Assembly (NCBI GenBank): GCA_903928895.1
Contig: CAIYSR010000092.1
Coordinates: 1-64,000, forward strand
DNA length: 64,000 bases
Reading direction: 5' to 3'
DNA from: an uncultured Rhodospirillales bacterium
Lineage (GTDB): Bacteria; Pseudomonadota; Alphaproteobacteria; Acetobacterales; Acetobacteraceae
Made by a program: the position numbers and the translations under genes. The notes beneath the pieces were generated by a model. The model did not search any database, had not been told where the DNA came from, and saw only the letters and a program-made list of their open reading frames with translations. This document shows positions 16,912 to 27,673 of this stretch, piece after piece; the first letter of the stretch is position 1, and each line of letters opens with the position of its first letter.

Positions 16912-17742
16912 ATGAGCAGTACGACCAACGACAGCGCGGCGCGGCCGAATATCGGTGCCGTCGAGGCGCGCTCCACCGCCGCGTTGACCGAGGCCCGCAT
17001 CTCGGTGCGCAATCTCGACTTCTACTACGCGGCGAATAAGGCGCTGAAGTCGATCGATGTGGACTTCCCCGACCGCCAGGTCACCGGCATGATCGGGCCG
17101 TCCGGCTGTGGCAAGTCCACCCTGTTGCGTGTGCTGAACCGGATGTACGACCTGTATCCGGGGCAGCGGGCGACCGGCGAGGTGCTGCTCGACGGGACCA
17201 ACATCATTGCCCCCGGGATCGATCTGAACCAGTTGCGCAGCCGCATCGGCATGGTGTTCCAGAAGCCGACGCCGTTTCCGATGTCGATCTACGAGAACAT
17301 CGCCTTCGGGGTGAACCTGCACGAGCGGCTGTCGAAGTCGCAGATGGATGAGCGGGTGGAGTGGTCGCTCACCCGGGCGGCGCTGTGGGAAGAGGTCAAG
17401 GACCGGCTGACGACCTCAGCGATGGGGTTGTCGGGCGGGCAGCAGCAACGGCTGTGCATTGCGCGCACCATCGCGGTGCGCCCCGAGGTCATCCTGTTCG
17501 ACGAGCCGACCAGCGCGCTCGATCCGATCAGCACGCTCAAGATCGAGGAACTGATCGACGAACTGAAACGTGATTTCACCATTGTCATCGTGACCCACAA
17601 CATGCAGCAGGCGGCGCGCTGTGCGGATCAGGTGGCGTTCTTCTATCTCGGCGAACTCGTCGAGGTGGGGACCGCGACCCAGATGTTCACCTCGCCCCGC
17701 GAGCGCCGCACGCAGGAATACATCACCGGCCGGTTCGGCTGA
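16912..17742 (+). CDS. pstB: Phosphate ABC transporter ATPase PstB
   Basis: A 276-residue ABC ATPase. Walker A is GPSGCGKST (62-70), followed by the Q-loop in [12 protein letters not shown], the signature [13 protein letters not shown], Walker [14 protein letters not shown] and the switch His in [14 protein letters not shown]. The KPTPFP stretch is diagnostic of PstB. It sits in order between pstA and phoU, with AAGGA upstream of ATG 16912. It drives phosphate import through PstCA. Confidence 0.98.
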   Translation: MSSTTNDSAARPNIGAVEARSTAALTEARISVRNLDFYYAANKALKSIDVDFPDRQVTGMIGPSGCGKSTLLRVLNRMYDLYPGQRATGEVLLDGTNIIAPGIDLNQLRSRIGMVFQKPTPFPMSIYENIAFGVNLHERLSKSQMDERVEWSLTRAALWEEVKDRLTTSAMGLSGGQQQRLCIARTIAVRPEVILFDEPTSALDPISTLKIEELIDELKRDFTIVIVTHNMQQAARCADQVAFFYLGELVEVGTATQMFTSPRERRTQEYITGRFG

Positions 17743-17756
17743 GGGAGACCAGGGAT

Positions 17757-18482
17757 ATGCCGGAAACCGCGGAACATATCGTCAAGAGCTACGACAACGA
17801 GCTGAAGCGGTTGTCCGCGCTGATCACCTCAATGGGTGGGATGGTGGAGAGCCAGGTGGCGATGGCGTGCGCCGCGGTCCTCGACCGCGACAGCGAGGCG
17901 GCGCATCGGGCGGTGGAGGCGGATGCCAAGGTCGACGGGCTGGAGCGCGAGGTCGAGCAGTTCGTCATCCGTCTGCTGGCGTTGCGCCAGCCGATGGCGC
18001 AGGACCTGCGGCTGATCTTCGCCAGCCTGAAGATGACCGGGGATCTGGAGCGGATCGGCGACTATGCCGCCAACGTGGCCAAGCGCAGCCTGGTGCTGGC
18101 GCAGTTCAGCGTGCCCTACACGCTTTCGGGGCTCGCGCACATGTCGCGGCTGGTGCAGGAGAACCTGAAGCTGATCATCGATGCGATCGGCGAGAAGGAT
18201 TCCGAGAAGGCTTTGCAGGTGTGGCGCTCGGATGCGGCGATCGACGAGATCTACGATGCGCTGTTCCGCGAGCTGATCACCTACATGATGGAGGATCCGC
18301 GCAACATCACGCCGTGCACGCATCTTCTGTTCATTGCCAAGAACCTGGAGCGGATCGGCGATCATGCGACGAATATCGCCGAACTCGTCTACTACGCCGA
18401 AAGGGGCGAGCCGCTGAGCGACATCCGGCCGAAGAGCGACAGCTCGTATTCGGCGGTGGCGCGTCCGAAACGAGACGAATAG
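17757..18482 (+). CDS. phoU: Phosphate signalling regulator PhoU
   Basis: A 241-residue all-helical protein with two PhoU repeats, each containing the metal-binding E(D)xxxD-type motif (DLERIGDYAANVAKR near residue 97 and NLERIGDHATNIAE near 200). PhoU links the Pst transporter to the sensor kinase and represses the Pho regulon when phosphate is plentiful. It lies between pstB and phoB, the usual alphaproteobacterial order. Confidence 0.97.
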   Translation: MPETAEHIVKSYDNELKRLSALITSMGGMVESQVAMACAAVLDRDSEAAHRAVEADAKVDGLEREVEQFVIRLLALRQPMAQDLRLIFASLKMTGDLERIGDYAANVAKRSLVLAQFSVPYTLSGLAHMSRLVQENLKLIIDAIGEKDSEKALQVWRSDAAIDEIYDALFRELITYMMEDPRNITPCTHLLFIAKNLERIGDHATNIAELVYYAERGEPLSDIRPKSDSSYSAVARPKRDE

Positions 18483-18493
18483 GAAACGATGTG

Positions 18494-19210
18494 ATGCCGG
18501 ATGGTTCGAATGGTGGCGCCCGCCCGCTGGTGCTCGTGGTCGAGGACGAGGCGGCGCTGGCGACAATGCTGCGCTACAATCTGGAGAAGCAGGGCTTCCG
18601 CGTCGAGGAGGCCGGGGACGGGCAGGAGGCGCTCACGATGATCGCCGAGACCACACCCGATCTGGTATTGCTCGACTGGATGCTGCCGACGCTTTCGGGG
18701 ATCGAGGTGTGCCGGCAGATCCGTCGGCGCCACGAGACCCGCAATCTGCCGGTGATCATGGTGACGGCGCGCAGCGAGGACCAGGACGCGGTGCGGGGGC
18801 TGAACACCGGGGCGGACGACTACATCAGCAAGCCGTTCAGCATGGAGGCGCTGCTGGCTCGGGTGCGCGCGCTGCTGCGTCGGACGGGCTCGGTGCCGGC
18901 GAAGGGAATGCTGGAGTTCCATGACATCGCCATGGATCTCGCGACCCACCGGGTGCAGCGCAATGGCCGTGCGGTACATCTTGGGCCGACCGAGTTCCGG
19001 CTGCTGGAGTTCTTCATGCGCCATCCGCGCCGGGTGTTCACCCGCGAGGAACTGCTGGATGCGGTGTGGGGAAAGGACATCCACGTGGAGCCGCGCACGG
19101 TGGACGTGCATATCCGCCGGCTGCGAAAAGGCATCAATGGCGAGGGTGAGCTGGATATCGTGCGCACCGTGCGGGCCGCCGGGTATGCGCTGGATACGGA
19201 GCAGATCTAG
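18494..19210 (+). CDS. phoB: Phosphate regulon response regulator PhoB
   Basis: A 238-residue OmpR/PhoB-type response regulator. The receiver domain (12-130) has the acidic pair in VVEDE, phospho-acceptor D61 in LVLLDWMLP, the conserved Thr in VTARSE and the Lys in YISKPFS. The C-terminal winged helix carries LGPTEFRLLEFFMRHP and VDVHIRRLRKGI, typical of PhoB. ATG 18494 has AGGAAA upstream; the codon before it is an in-frame GTG. It should bind the Pho box ahead of pstS. No phoR kinase is encoded in this cluster or window. Confidence 0.96.
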   Translation: MPDGSNGGARPLVLVVEDEAALATMLRYNLEKQGFRVEEAGDGQEALTMIAETTPDLVLLDWMLPTLSGIEVCRQIRRRHETRNLPVIMVTARSEDQDAVRGLNTGADDYISKPFSMEALLARVRALLRRTGSVPAKGMLEFHDIAMDLATHRVQRNGRAVHLGPTEFRLLEFFMRHPRRVFTREELLDAVWGKDIHVEPRTVDVHIRRLRKGINGEGELDIVRTVRAAGYALDTEQI

Positions 19211-19231
19211 TCGGACCCTACCAAACGCAAA

Positions 19232-19263
19232 ACCCCCGTTCGCGCATGGCGACTAACGGGGGT
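19232..19263 (+). terminator. Terminator after phoB
   Basis: ACCCCCGTT and AACGGGGGT form a 9-bp stem with a 14-nt loop, 21 nt after the phoB stop, preceded by an A-rich stretch. It probably ends the pst-pho transcript. Confidence 0.75.
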
Positions 19264-19461
19264 AAATTGCGAAATCATGTTTCGCGTTCAACGATCACGT
19301 TGACTTATATCATGGTCTTATACTGAGCAATGCCGGTGCCACGCAGGCCGGCATCTGGTTGATTACCCGGTGGAGTCATGCTGTTTATGCACCCTCCTCT
19401 ACTCTGTTGACACGCAGATACTGCGCTTTGTGACAATCCAAAGTCAAGAAAAATCTCCTGG

Positions 19462-20859
19462 TCATGCGCTGCGGCGGGGGAACCAGACTCCGGCGGCGAT
19501 CGTGCCGGCGACGACGATGCCATAGACGACCAAGCCGGCGGCCAGGGCGGCGAAGACGAAGGTGAGGCAGCCGGTGAGGGCGAAGGCGGTCCAGCCGCCG
19601 GCCACGGCGATCAGCAACCTCAGCATGCCGCCGAACAAGGGCCAGAACAGGCGACCGGCGCCCTGCGAGGCGAAATAGAGCGACAGGCCGAGACCGAAGA
19701 ATCCGTAGGCCGGGCCGACCATGCGGAGATAGGCGGTGCCGGTGGCGAGCATGCCGGGGTCGTGGCCGAACAGCGACAACCAGCCCGCCGGGAACACGGC
19801 GGCGGCGAGGCCGATCGTCTCGCACAGCAGGAACGCGACGCCGCCACCGGTCAGAGCGATGCGCTGGGCGCGGGCATTCTGGCCGGCGCCGATATTGGTG
19901 CCGACCAGCGCCACCATGGGCGCGCCGAGGCCGAACACCAGCGGCACCAGCAGATATTCGAGCCGGCTGCCGGTGCCGTAGCCGGCGACCCCGTCGGGGC
20001 CGGCGGCGGCGCCGACCAGGGCGGTGGTGAGCGCCACTGTGAGCGTGGTCTGCAAGGTGCTGATGGCGCCGACCGCGCCGACCCGCAGGATGTCGGCGAA
20101 CAGCGGCCAGCGCAGGGCGCCGCGCTTCAGCCGGACGATGCTGCGTCCGGCGAGGATGTAGGCGGCCAGGACCAGCAGGGTCAGCAGGGTGGTGATGACG
20201 ACGGCGATGGCGCCGCCGGCGATGCCGAAGCCCGGGACCGGGCCGTAGCCGAAAATCAACAGCGGCGAGAGCGGCACCAGCAGCACGACGCCGACGCAGA
20301 CCGCGGCCGAAGGGATCAACATGTTGCCGGTGCCGCGGATGACGCTGGCGCAGGCGTTCATCAGCCACATCAGCGGGATCATCGCGAAGACAATGTTGGA
20401 ATAGGTCAGCGCCGCAGCCAGTGATCCGCCGGCTCCGCCCATGGCCCGGTAGAGCGGCCCGCCGAAGGCGAGGAACAGGCCGCCGATGACCAGGCCGAGC
20501 ACGAGGTTGATGATGAGGGCGTGCAGCACCAGCGCATTGGCGTCGTCCCGCCGGCCGCCGCCGAGGGCACGGGCGATGGCTGAGGAGATGCCGCCGCCGA
20601 TCGCGCCGCCGGAGAGCATCTGCATCATCATATAGCCCGGAAACACCAGCGCCATGCCTGCCAGGGCGTCGGTTCCAAGGCGGGCGACCCAGTAGGTCTC
20701 GATCAGTCCGGTGGCGGCCTGGGCCACCATGACCACGATATTGGGCCATGCCAGCCGCAGCAGAGTGGGTACGATGGCGCCCTGGAGGAGTAGGCGGGTG
20801 CGCGGGCTCATCGCCGACGGCGCTGGCGAAGGGGTGGCGGCGGCGAGGGAGGCGCTCAT
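19462..20859 (-). CDS. MATE-family multidrug efflux transporter
   Basis: A 465-residue protein with about twelve membrane helices and the internal two-fold repeat of MATE (NorM/DinF-like) cation- or proton-driven exporters. Family features include TGLIETYWVARLGTDALAG in the first repeat and GTNIGAGQNARAQRIAL in the second. It exports drugs, dyes or metabolites from the cytoplasm. It overlaps the upstream HxlR regulator by 4 nt (ATGA), so both are probably on one mRNA and the exporter is likely controlled by that regulator. The natural substrate is unknown. Confidence 0.9.
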   Translation of the reverse strand: MSASLAAATPSPAPSAMSPRTRLLLQGAIVPTLLRLAWPNIVVMVAQAATGLIETYWVARLGTDALAGMALVFPGYMMMQMLSGGAIGGGISSAIARALGGGRRDDANALVLHALIINLVLGLVIGGLFLAFGGPLYRAMGGAGGSLAAALTYSNIVFAMIPLMWLMNACASVIRGTGNMLIPSAAVCVGVVLLVPLSPLLIFGYGPVPGFGIAGGAIAVVITTLLTLLVLAAYILAGRSIVRLKRGALRWPLFADILRVGAVGAISTLQTTLTVALTTALVGAAAGPDGVAGYGTGSRLEYLLVPLVFGLGAPMVALVGTNIGAGQNARAQRIALTGGGVAFLLCETIGLAAAVFPAGWLSLFGHDPGMLATGTAYLRMVGPAYGFFGLGLSLYFASQGAGRLFWPLFGGMLRLLIAVAGGWTAFALTGCLTFVFAALAAGLVVYGIVVAGTIAAGVWFPRRSA

Positions 20860-21344
20860 GCGGCGGGTTCCAAGTTGGTGCGGCGGGTCGGGTCAGGAGC
20901 GGGGGCGCGGGTGCGCACGGCGTAGCCGGGGCCGTCGACCGGGCGCTGGGTGCGCGGGTCGACCAGCACGGGTTCGACGGGTTCGCCGGTTTCGATATCC
21001 ACGATTTCGACGGTTGGCCCGTCCGGCGGGAAATGGCGGTTGCCCCAGGCCAGCATGGCGAGCAGGATCGGGCGGAAATCGCGGCCGCGCGGGGTGACGA
21101 TGTATTCGTCGCGCGGTGGATGGGCGTGGTAGCGCTGCCGTACGAGCAGGCCGGATTCGACGAGGGCGGCGAGCCGTTTGGTCAGCATGCCGGGCGCGAT
21201 GCCGAGATTGTCCTGGAATTGCTCGAACCGGGTGGCCCCACGCATCGCGTCGCGCAGGATCAGCATGGACCACCATTCGCCGACATGCTCGAGGCCGCGG
21301 GCGATAGGGCAGGGCATGTCGGCGAAGCTTTTGCGTTGGGCCAT
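20856..21344 (-). CDS. HxlR-family transcriptional regulator
   Basis: A 162-residue MarR-like winged-helix protein of the HxlR group. The N-terminal CPIARGLEHVGEWWSMLIL carries the Cys often involved in redox or aldehyde sensing, followed by the recognition region GIAPGMLTKRLAALVESGLL and the wing DEYIVTPRGRDF. The C-terminal 50 residues are an extension rich in Pro and Asp with no recognised fold. It overlaps the MATE gene and probably represses both genes through the palindrome just upstream. Start at ATG 21344. Confidence 0.9.
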   Translation of the reverse strand: MAQRKSFADMPCPIARGLEHVGEWWSMLILRDAMRGATRFEQFQDNLGIAPGMLTKRLAALVESGLLVRQRYHAHPPRDEYIVTPRGRDFRPILLAMLAWGNRHFPPDGPTVEIVDIETGEPVEPVLVDPRTQRPVDGPGYAVRTRAPAPDPTRRTNLEPAA

Positions 21345-21359
21345 CTCGGGATCCTCGTG

Positions 21360-21376
21360 ACTATCATGATGGTAGT
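21360..21376. promoter_or_regulatory. Candidate operator for the HxlR regulator
   Basis: ACTATCAT-G-ATGGTAGT is a 17-bp inverted repeat with one mismatch per arm. It lies 16 bp upstream of the HxlR start and in the gap before the divergent M20 peptidase. Its AT-rich character and symmetry fit a dimeric winged-helix operator. Confidence 0.6.
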
Positions 21377-21441
21377 TAGTGCCGGCGGCGCGATGTTCAA
21401 GACCGCTTCCGTTTGCCGCGCGTGCGCGGCATAGTCGGGGG

Positions 21442-22623
21442 ATGAAACATGCACCTGCGATTTGCGCGTGGCTGGGCGAGCAGCGTGAGGCGATGATCGC
21501 GCTGCTGCGCGAAATGGTCGATCTCGACAGCGGCAGCTACAACAAACCCGGGATCGACGCGGTGGGGGCGGTGATCGAGCGGTTTCTAGGCGGGCACGGC
21601 ATCGCGGTCGAGCGATTGCCGCAATCGCGGCATGGCGATTGTCTGCGGGCGCCGGTTGATGGCGGCGACGCCGTTGGGGCCGGGGCCAATGCGGGTCGGA
21701 ACATCGTCCTGATGGGGCATCGCGACACGGTTTTTCCCGATGGCGAGGCCGGGCGGCGGCCGTTCACGATTCGGGACGGCATCGCCTACGGCCCTGGCGT
21801 CGCGGACATGAAGGCCGGGCTGGTGATGAACGCGTTCATTCTGGCTGCGTTCCGTAAATTCGGCGGCGCGCCGGGTCCGCTCGTGGGCCTGTTCACAGGT
21901 GACGAGGAGATCGGCTCACCCGAGGGGCGGCCGGTGATCGAGGCGGAGGCGCGCAGTGCCCGGGTGGTGTTCAACAGCGAGCCGGGCCGGGTGTCGGGCA
22001 ATGTCGTCACCGGACGCAAGGGGGGGGTGTTCAGTGCGTTCCGGGTCACAGGCAAAGCAGCCCATTCGGGGGGGAATTTCTCCGACGGGGTCTCGGCGAT
22101 CGAGGAACTCGCGCGCAAGGTGCAGGCGCTGCATGCGCTGACCGACCTGGCGCGCGGGATCACCGTCAATGTCGGGCTGGTCTCGGGCGGGCAGTCGGTC
22201 AACACGGTGGCGCCCTGGGCCGAGGGCCAGATCGATCTGCGCTATGTCAGCGCCGCCGACCGGGCCGAGGTGATGGGGCGGATCGAGACAATCATCGCCC
22301 GCTGTTCGGTCCCCGGCACAAGCGCCGAGTTCAGCATTCGCGGCGAGTTCCTGCCGCTCAGCCAGACCCCCGAAGCGCGGCGACTGTTCGAGCTCTATGT
22401 CGAGTCGGCGGCGGCGAGCGGGTTTACGACCGACGGCGAATTCACCGGCGGCTGTGCCGACTCGGGCTTCACGGCCGCGCAGGGCACGCCGACGATCTGC
22501 GCGGTCGGCCCTGTAGGGGGCAAGGCCCATAGTCCCGAGGAATTCCTGGTGCTGGACAGCCTGGTGCCGCGGGCGCAGGCCTGTGCGCGCGCGATCCTTG
22601 CACTCGATCAGGCGGGATTGTGA
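21442..22623 (+). CDS. M20-family metallopeptidase (carboxypeptidase G2-like)
   Basis: A 393-residue zinc peptidase. The metal and catalytic residues are visible: H93 and D95 in MGHRDTVF, D122 in GPGVADMKAG, and E155/E156 in TGDEEIGSPEG. The dimerisation domain starts near RKGGVFSAFRVTGKAAHSGG. The closest family type is glutamate carboxypeptidase (CPG2/ArgE-DapE group), which removes C-terminal Glu or deacylates amino acids. No signal peptide is evident. The start at ATG 21442 is just behind GGGGG; a longer in-frame start at 21379 is less likely because it would run through the promoter region. Confidence 0.88.
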   Translation: MKHAPAICAWLGEQREAMIALLREMVDLDSGSYNKPGIDAVGAVIERFLGGHGIAVERLPQSRHGDCLRAPVDGGDAVGAGANAGRNIVLMGHRDTVFPDGEAGRRPFTIRDGIAYGPGVADMKAGLVMNAFILAAFRKFGGAPGPLVGLFTGDEEIGSPEGRPVIEAEARSARVVFNSEPGRVSGNVVTGRKGGVFSAFRVTGKAAHSGGNFSDGVSAIEELARKVQALHALTDLARGITVNVGLVSGGQSVNTVAPWAEGQIDLRYVSAADRAEVMGRIETIIARCSVPGTSAEFSIRGEFLPLSQTPEARRLFELYVESAAASGFTTDGEFTGGCADSGFTAAQGTPTICAVGPVGGKAHSPEEFLVLDSLVPRAQACARAILALDQAGL

Positions 22624-22717
22624 AGGCATAGGCTGGGGTTGCGCCCCGCGCACGACTTTCTCGCGCCGAACCGCTTGACGCCCGGGAACGGGGGGCCTAA
22701 ACGACCGCCTCGCTGTT

Positions 22718-22794
<77 letters not shown>

Positions 22795-22977
22795 GCATCA
22801 GCAGCCCGGGCCTGTCCTGGCATATCCACGAAAAATCCATTCTTTTCACGATGCTGCGCCTATGGCGGTGGCGTGCGGTTGCGCGTAATGTCCGGCCGGG
22901 CTAGGTGAAGCCGGGTTTGGTGCGCCGGTTGCGGTGCAGCATGCAGGGCGGGGCTGGCGGTTGAAGAGGATTGGCGC

Positions 22978-23343
22978 ATGACGGGCCTGTTGGAAGCCTA
23001 TTTCCCCATCGTGGTGTTCATCGCCATTGCCGGTGTGATCGCCCTGGCGATGGTGGTCTCCTCGCTGCTGATCGCGCGGCAGAAACCCTATCCCGAGAAG
23101 CTGACAGCGTATGAGTGCGGGTTCGAGGCATTCGACGATGCCCGCGGCCGCTTCGATGTGCGGTTCTATCTGGTGGCGATCCTGTTCATCATCTTCGACC
23201 TCGAAGTTGCGTTCCTGTTTCCCTGGGCGGTGAGCCTGGGCGACATCGGCATGTTCGGGTTTCTCTCGATGATGGGGTTCCTGGGCGTGCTGACGGTTGG
23301 GTTCATCTACGAATGGTGCAAGGGCGCTTTGGAGTGGGAGTGA
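22978..23343 (+). CDS. nuoA: NADH-quinone oxidoreductase subunit A
   Basis: A 121-residue membrane subunit of complex I with three helices (about 8-30, 60-82, 88-110). The conserved loop [24 protein letters not shown] includes the Cys known from NuoA/ND3, here C44. It is the first gene of a 14-gene operon; the promoter is presumably in the 180 bp after the tRNA, but no clear box is seen. Confidence 0.96.
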   Translation: MTGLLEAYFPIVVFIAIAGVIALAMVVSSLLIARQKPYPEKLTAYECGFEAFDDARGRFDVRFYLVAILFIIFDLEVAFLFPWAVSLGDIGMFGFLSMMGFLGVLTVGFIYEWCKGALEWE

Positions 23344-23347
23344 CACG

Positions 23348-23899
23348 ATGAGCGACGTTGCAATGCGCTGGAACAAGGATGCGCTGCCCGCGGGCGCCGC
23401 GCAGGACGCGGTGATCAAGGGGATCACGGGCGAACTGGGCGACAAGGGTTTCGTGGTCGCCAATCTCGACAAGTTGGTGAACTGGGCGCGCACGGGCAGC
23501 CTGTGGCCGATGACGTTTGGCCTGGCGTGCTGCGCGATCGAGATGATCCACGCCTATATGCCGCGCTATGACCTGGACCGGCTGGGGATCATCCCGCGCG
23601 CCTCACCGCGGCAGTCCGATGTGATGATCGTGGCGGGGACGCTGACCAACAAGATGGCGCCGGCGTTGCGCAAGGTTTACGACCAGATGCCGGAGCCGCG
23701 CTGGGTGATCAGCATGGGCAGCTGCGCCAATGGCGGCGGCTACTATCATTATTCGTATTCGGTGGTTCGCGGCTGCGACCGCGTGGTGCCGGTGGATGTC
23801 TACGTGCCGGGCTGCCCGCCGACGGCCGAGGCGCTGGTGTACGGGATCATGCAGTTGCAGAAGAAGATCCGCCGGACGGGGACCATTCTCCGTGGCTGA
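23348..23899 (+). CDS. nuoB: NADH-quinone oxidoreductase subunit B
   Basis: A 183-residue peripheral subunit that holds cluster N2, the last iron-sulfur cluster before quinone. Ligands C61 and C62 (GLACCAIEM), C126 ([10 protein letters not shown]) and C156 ([10 protein letters not shown]) are all present. The start at ATG 23348 is 4 nt after nuoA. The GTG start of nuoC lies inside its last codons. Confidence 0.98.
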   Translation: MSDVAMRWNKDALPAGAAQDAVIKGITGELGDKGFVVANLDKLVNWARTGSLWPMTFGLACCAIEMIHAYMPRYDLDRLGIIPRASPRQSDVMIVAGTLTNKMAPALRKVYDQMPEPRWVISMGSCANGGGYYHYSYSVVRGCDRVVPVDVYVPGCPPTAEALVYGIMQLQKKIRRTGTILRG

Positions 23900-24545
23900 G
23901 CAGGAAACCGCGGTGGAAACCGCCCCCGTGATGACGCCAACGGAGTCGCTGGCGGCGCGGATCGGAGCCCTGCCGGGCGTCCGCCAGGTGTCGATCGACA
24001 AGGGCGAGATTGTTGCCCTGGCCGAACGCGACGGGATGTTGTCGCTGATGACGGCGCTGCGCGATGGCGAGGGGTTCGCGTTCGAGCAGGTGATGGATAT
24101 TTGCGGCGTGGACTGGCCCGAGCGGGCCGAGCGGTTTGATCTGGTCTATAATCTGCTGTCGGTGTCGCTGAACCAGCGGGCGCGGGTGATTGTAACCACC
24201 GACGAGACCACGCCGGTGCCGTCGGTGCATACGGTGTGGCCGGTGGCGACGTGGTGGGAACGCGAGACTTGGGACCTGTTCGGAGTGGTGTTCTCCGGGC
24301 AGCCGGACCTGCGACGGATCCTGACCGATTACGGGTTCGAGGGGCATCCGCTACGCAAGGATTTCCCGCTCACCGGATATGTCGAAGTGCGCTACGACGA
24401 GGAGCGCAAATCGGTGGTCTACGAACCGGTCAAGCTGCGTCAGGATTTCCGAAATTTCGACTTCCTTTCGCCGTGGGAGGCGATGACGTCTTTGCCTGGG
24501 GACGAGAAGGCGGCGGCGATGAAGTCCGGGAGCGGCAAGGCATGA
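23892..24545 (+). CDS. nuoC: NADH-quinone oxidoreductase subunit C
   Basis: A 217-residue subunit of the 30-kDa type, separate from NuoD rather than fused as in E. coli. Conserved stretches include [40 protein letters not shown] and [15 protein letters not shown] 23892 is the only good start; it overlaps nuoB by 8 nt. The stop overlaps the nuoD ATG (ATGA). It lies at the hinge of the hydrophilic arm. Confidence 0.95.
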   Translation: MAEQETAVETAPVMTPTESLAARIGALPGVRQVSIDKGEIVALAERDGMLSLMTALRDGEGFAFEQVMDICGVDWPERAERFDLVYNLLSVSLNQRARVIVTTDETTPVPSVHTVWPVATWWERETWDLFGVVFSGQPDLRRILTDYGFEGHPLRKDFPLTGYVEVRYDEERKSVVYEPVKLRQDFRNFDFLSPWEAMTSLPGDEKAAAMKSGSGKA

Positions 24546-25744
24546 GCGAGGTCGTGGACAAGGCCACCAAGACGGTCGAGATCGACAGCCATTCGATCAA
24601 TTTCGGGCCGCAGCATCCGGCGGCGCATGGTGTGCTCCGCCTGATCCTGGAAATGGACGGCGAAATGGTGGAGCGGGCCGATCCGCATATCGGGCTGCTG
24701 CACCGCGGCACCGAGAAGCTGATCGAGTACAAGAGCTATATCCAGGCGACGCCGTATTTCGATCGGCTGGATTACGTCAGCCCGATGGCGCAGGAGCACC
24801 CGTTCGTGCTGGCGACCGAGAAGCTGCTCGGCGTCGAGGTACCGGAGCGCGGCAAATGGGTGCGGATGCTGTTCAGCGAGATCACGCGGGTTCTGAACCA
24901 TCTTCTCAATGTCACCACCTACGCGCTTGATGTGGGCGCGATCACGCCGGCGCTATGGGGCTTCGAGGAGCGCGAGAAGCTCATGGAGTTCCATGAGGCG
25001 GCCTCCGGCGCACGTCTACATGCAAACTATTTCCGTCCCGGTGGGGTGGCGAAGGATTTGCCGGCCGGGCTCGATGACAAGATCGGCGAATGGGCGCGGA
25101 CCTTCCCGAAGTTCATCGACGACATCGAGGGACTGCTGACCGGCAATCGCATCTGGAAGCAGCGCACAGTCGATATCGGATCGTTCACCGCCGAGGAGGC
25201 GCTGGCCTGGGGGTTCTCTGGGCCGTGTCTGCGCGGGTCCGGCGTGCCGTGGGATTTGCGCAAGGCGCAGCCGTATGAATTGTATGATCAGGTGGAGTTC
25301 CTGGTTCCGGTTGGTCGCAACGGCGATTGCTATGATCGGTATCTCGTGCGCATCAACGAGATGCGGGAGAGCGTGAAGATCATCCAGCAGTGCCTGGCGA
25401 AGATGAAGCCTGGTCCGGTGAAGTCGGAGGACCGCAAAGTGTCGCCCCCGTCGCGCGGTGAAATGAAGCGCTCGATGGAAGCGTTGATCCATCACTTCAA
25501 GCTCTACACCGAGGGGTTCCATGTCCCTGCCGGCGCCACCTATACCGCGGTCGAGACGCCGAAGGGCGAATTCGGGGTGTACCTGGTTTCCGACGGCTCC
25601 AACCGCCCTTATCGCTGCAAGATCCGCGCGACCGGTTTCGCCCACCTCCAGGCGACCAACGCGATGGCCAAGCGGCACATGCTGGCCGATGTCTGCGCGA
25701 TCGTGGGATCGCTCGATGTCGTGTTCGGCGAGATCGACAGGTAA
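24542..25744 (+). CDS. nuoD: NADH-quinone oxidoreductase subunit D
   Basis: A 400-residue 49-kDa-type subunit that forms the quinone pocket with Nuo[15 protein letters not shown] contains the conserved quinone-site His; [11 protein letters not shown] and the C-terminal [16 protein letters not shown] are invariant family motifs. It overlaps nuoC by 4 nt. Translation should be coupled. Confidence 0.98.
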   Translation: MSEVVDKATKTVEIDSHSINFGPQHPAAHGVLRLILEMDGEMVERADPHIGLLHRGTEKLIEYKSYIQATPYFDRLDYVSPMAQEHPFVLATEKLLGVEVPERGKWVRMLFSEITRVLNHLLNVTTYALDVGAITPALWGFEEREKLMEFHEAASGARLHANYFRPGGVAKDLPAGLDDKIGEWARTFPKFIDDIEGLLTGNRIWKQRTVDIGSFTAEEALAWGFSGPCLRGSGVPWDLRKAQPYELYDQVEFLVPVGRNGDCYDRYLVRINEMRESVKIIQQCLAKMKPGPVKSEDRKVSPPSRGEMKRSMEALIHHFKLYTEGFHVPAGATYTAVETPKGEFGVYLVSDGSNRPYRCKIRATGFAHLQATNAMAKRHMLADVCAIVGSLDVVFGEIDR

Positions 25745-25747
25745 GCC

Positions 25748-26368
25748 ATGACCGAGCATGCCGAACCCGCCAGCTTCGCTTTCGATGCCGAGAGCGAGGC
25801 CAAGATCACCAAGGTGATGGCCAAATACCCTGCCGGAAAGCAGGCCAGCGCGGTGCTGCCGCTGCTCGACTTCGCGCAGCGGCAGATGGGGCGCGTCACC
25901 GGCAGCGCCTGGGTGCCGAAGGTGGCGATGGACGAGATCGCGCGCCGGCTCGAGATGGCGCCGATCCGTGTGTATGAGGTGGCGACGTTCTACTTCATGT
26001 TCAATATGGCGCCGGTGGGGAAATATCATCTCCAGCTCTGCACCACGACGCCCTGCTGGCTGCGTGGCTCCGACGACGTGGTAGCGGCCTGCCGCAAGGC
26101 GACCGGGATCAAGGGGTGGAAGGAGACGTCGGAAGACGGGCTCTTCACGATGACCGAGGTGGAATGCGTCGGCGCCTGCGTCAATGCGCCGATCCTGCAG
26201 GTCAACGACGATTTCTTCGAGGACATGGACGCCGAGAGCACGGAGAAGCTGCTCGCGGCGCTGCGGCGGGGCGAATATCCGACGCCGGGTTCCGTGACGG
26301 GCCGCCAGACCTCGGCGCCCGAAGGCGGTGCTACGACGCTGACCACGCTCAATTTCCCGGCGGAGTGA
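25748..26368 (+). CDS. nuoE: NADH-quinone oxidoreductase subunit E
   Basis: A 206-residue thioredoxin-like subunit carrying the [2Fe-2S] cluster N1a, with ligands C98 and C103 (CTTTPC) and C140 and C144 (ECVGAC). The C-terminal 35 residues (after GEYPTPG) form a short extension with Thr- and Ala-rich sequence. It precedes its partner nuoF by 4 nt. Confidence 0.97.
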   Translation: MTEHAEPASFAFDAESEAKITKVMAKYPAGKQASAVLPLLDFAQRQMGRVTGSAWVPKVAMDEIARRLEMAPIRVYEVATFYFMFNMAPVGKYHLQLCTTTPCWLRGSDDVVAACRKATGIKGWKETSEDGLFTMTEVECVGACVNAPILQVNDDFFEDMDAESTEKLLAALRRGEYPTPGSVTGRQTSAPEGGATTLTTLNFPAE

Positions 26369-26372
26369 GACG

Positions 26373-27668
<1,296 letters not shown>

Positions 27669-27673
27669 AAGAG

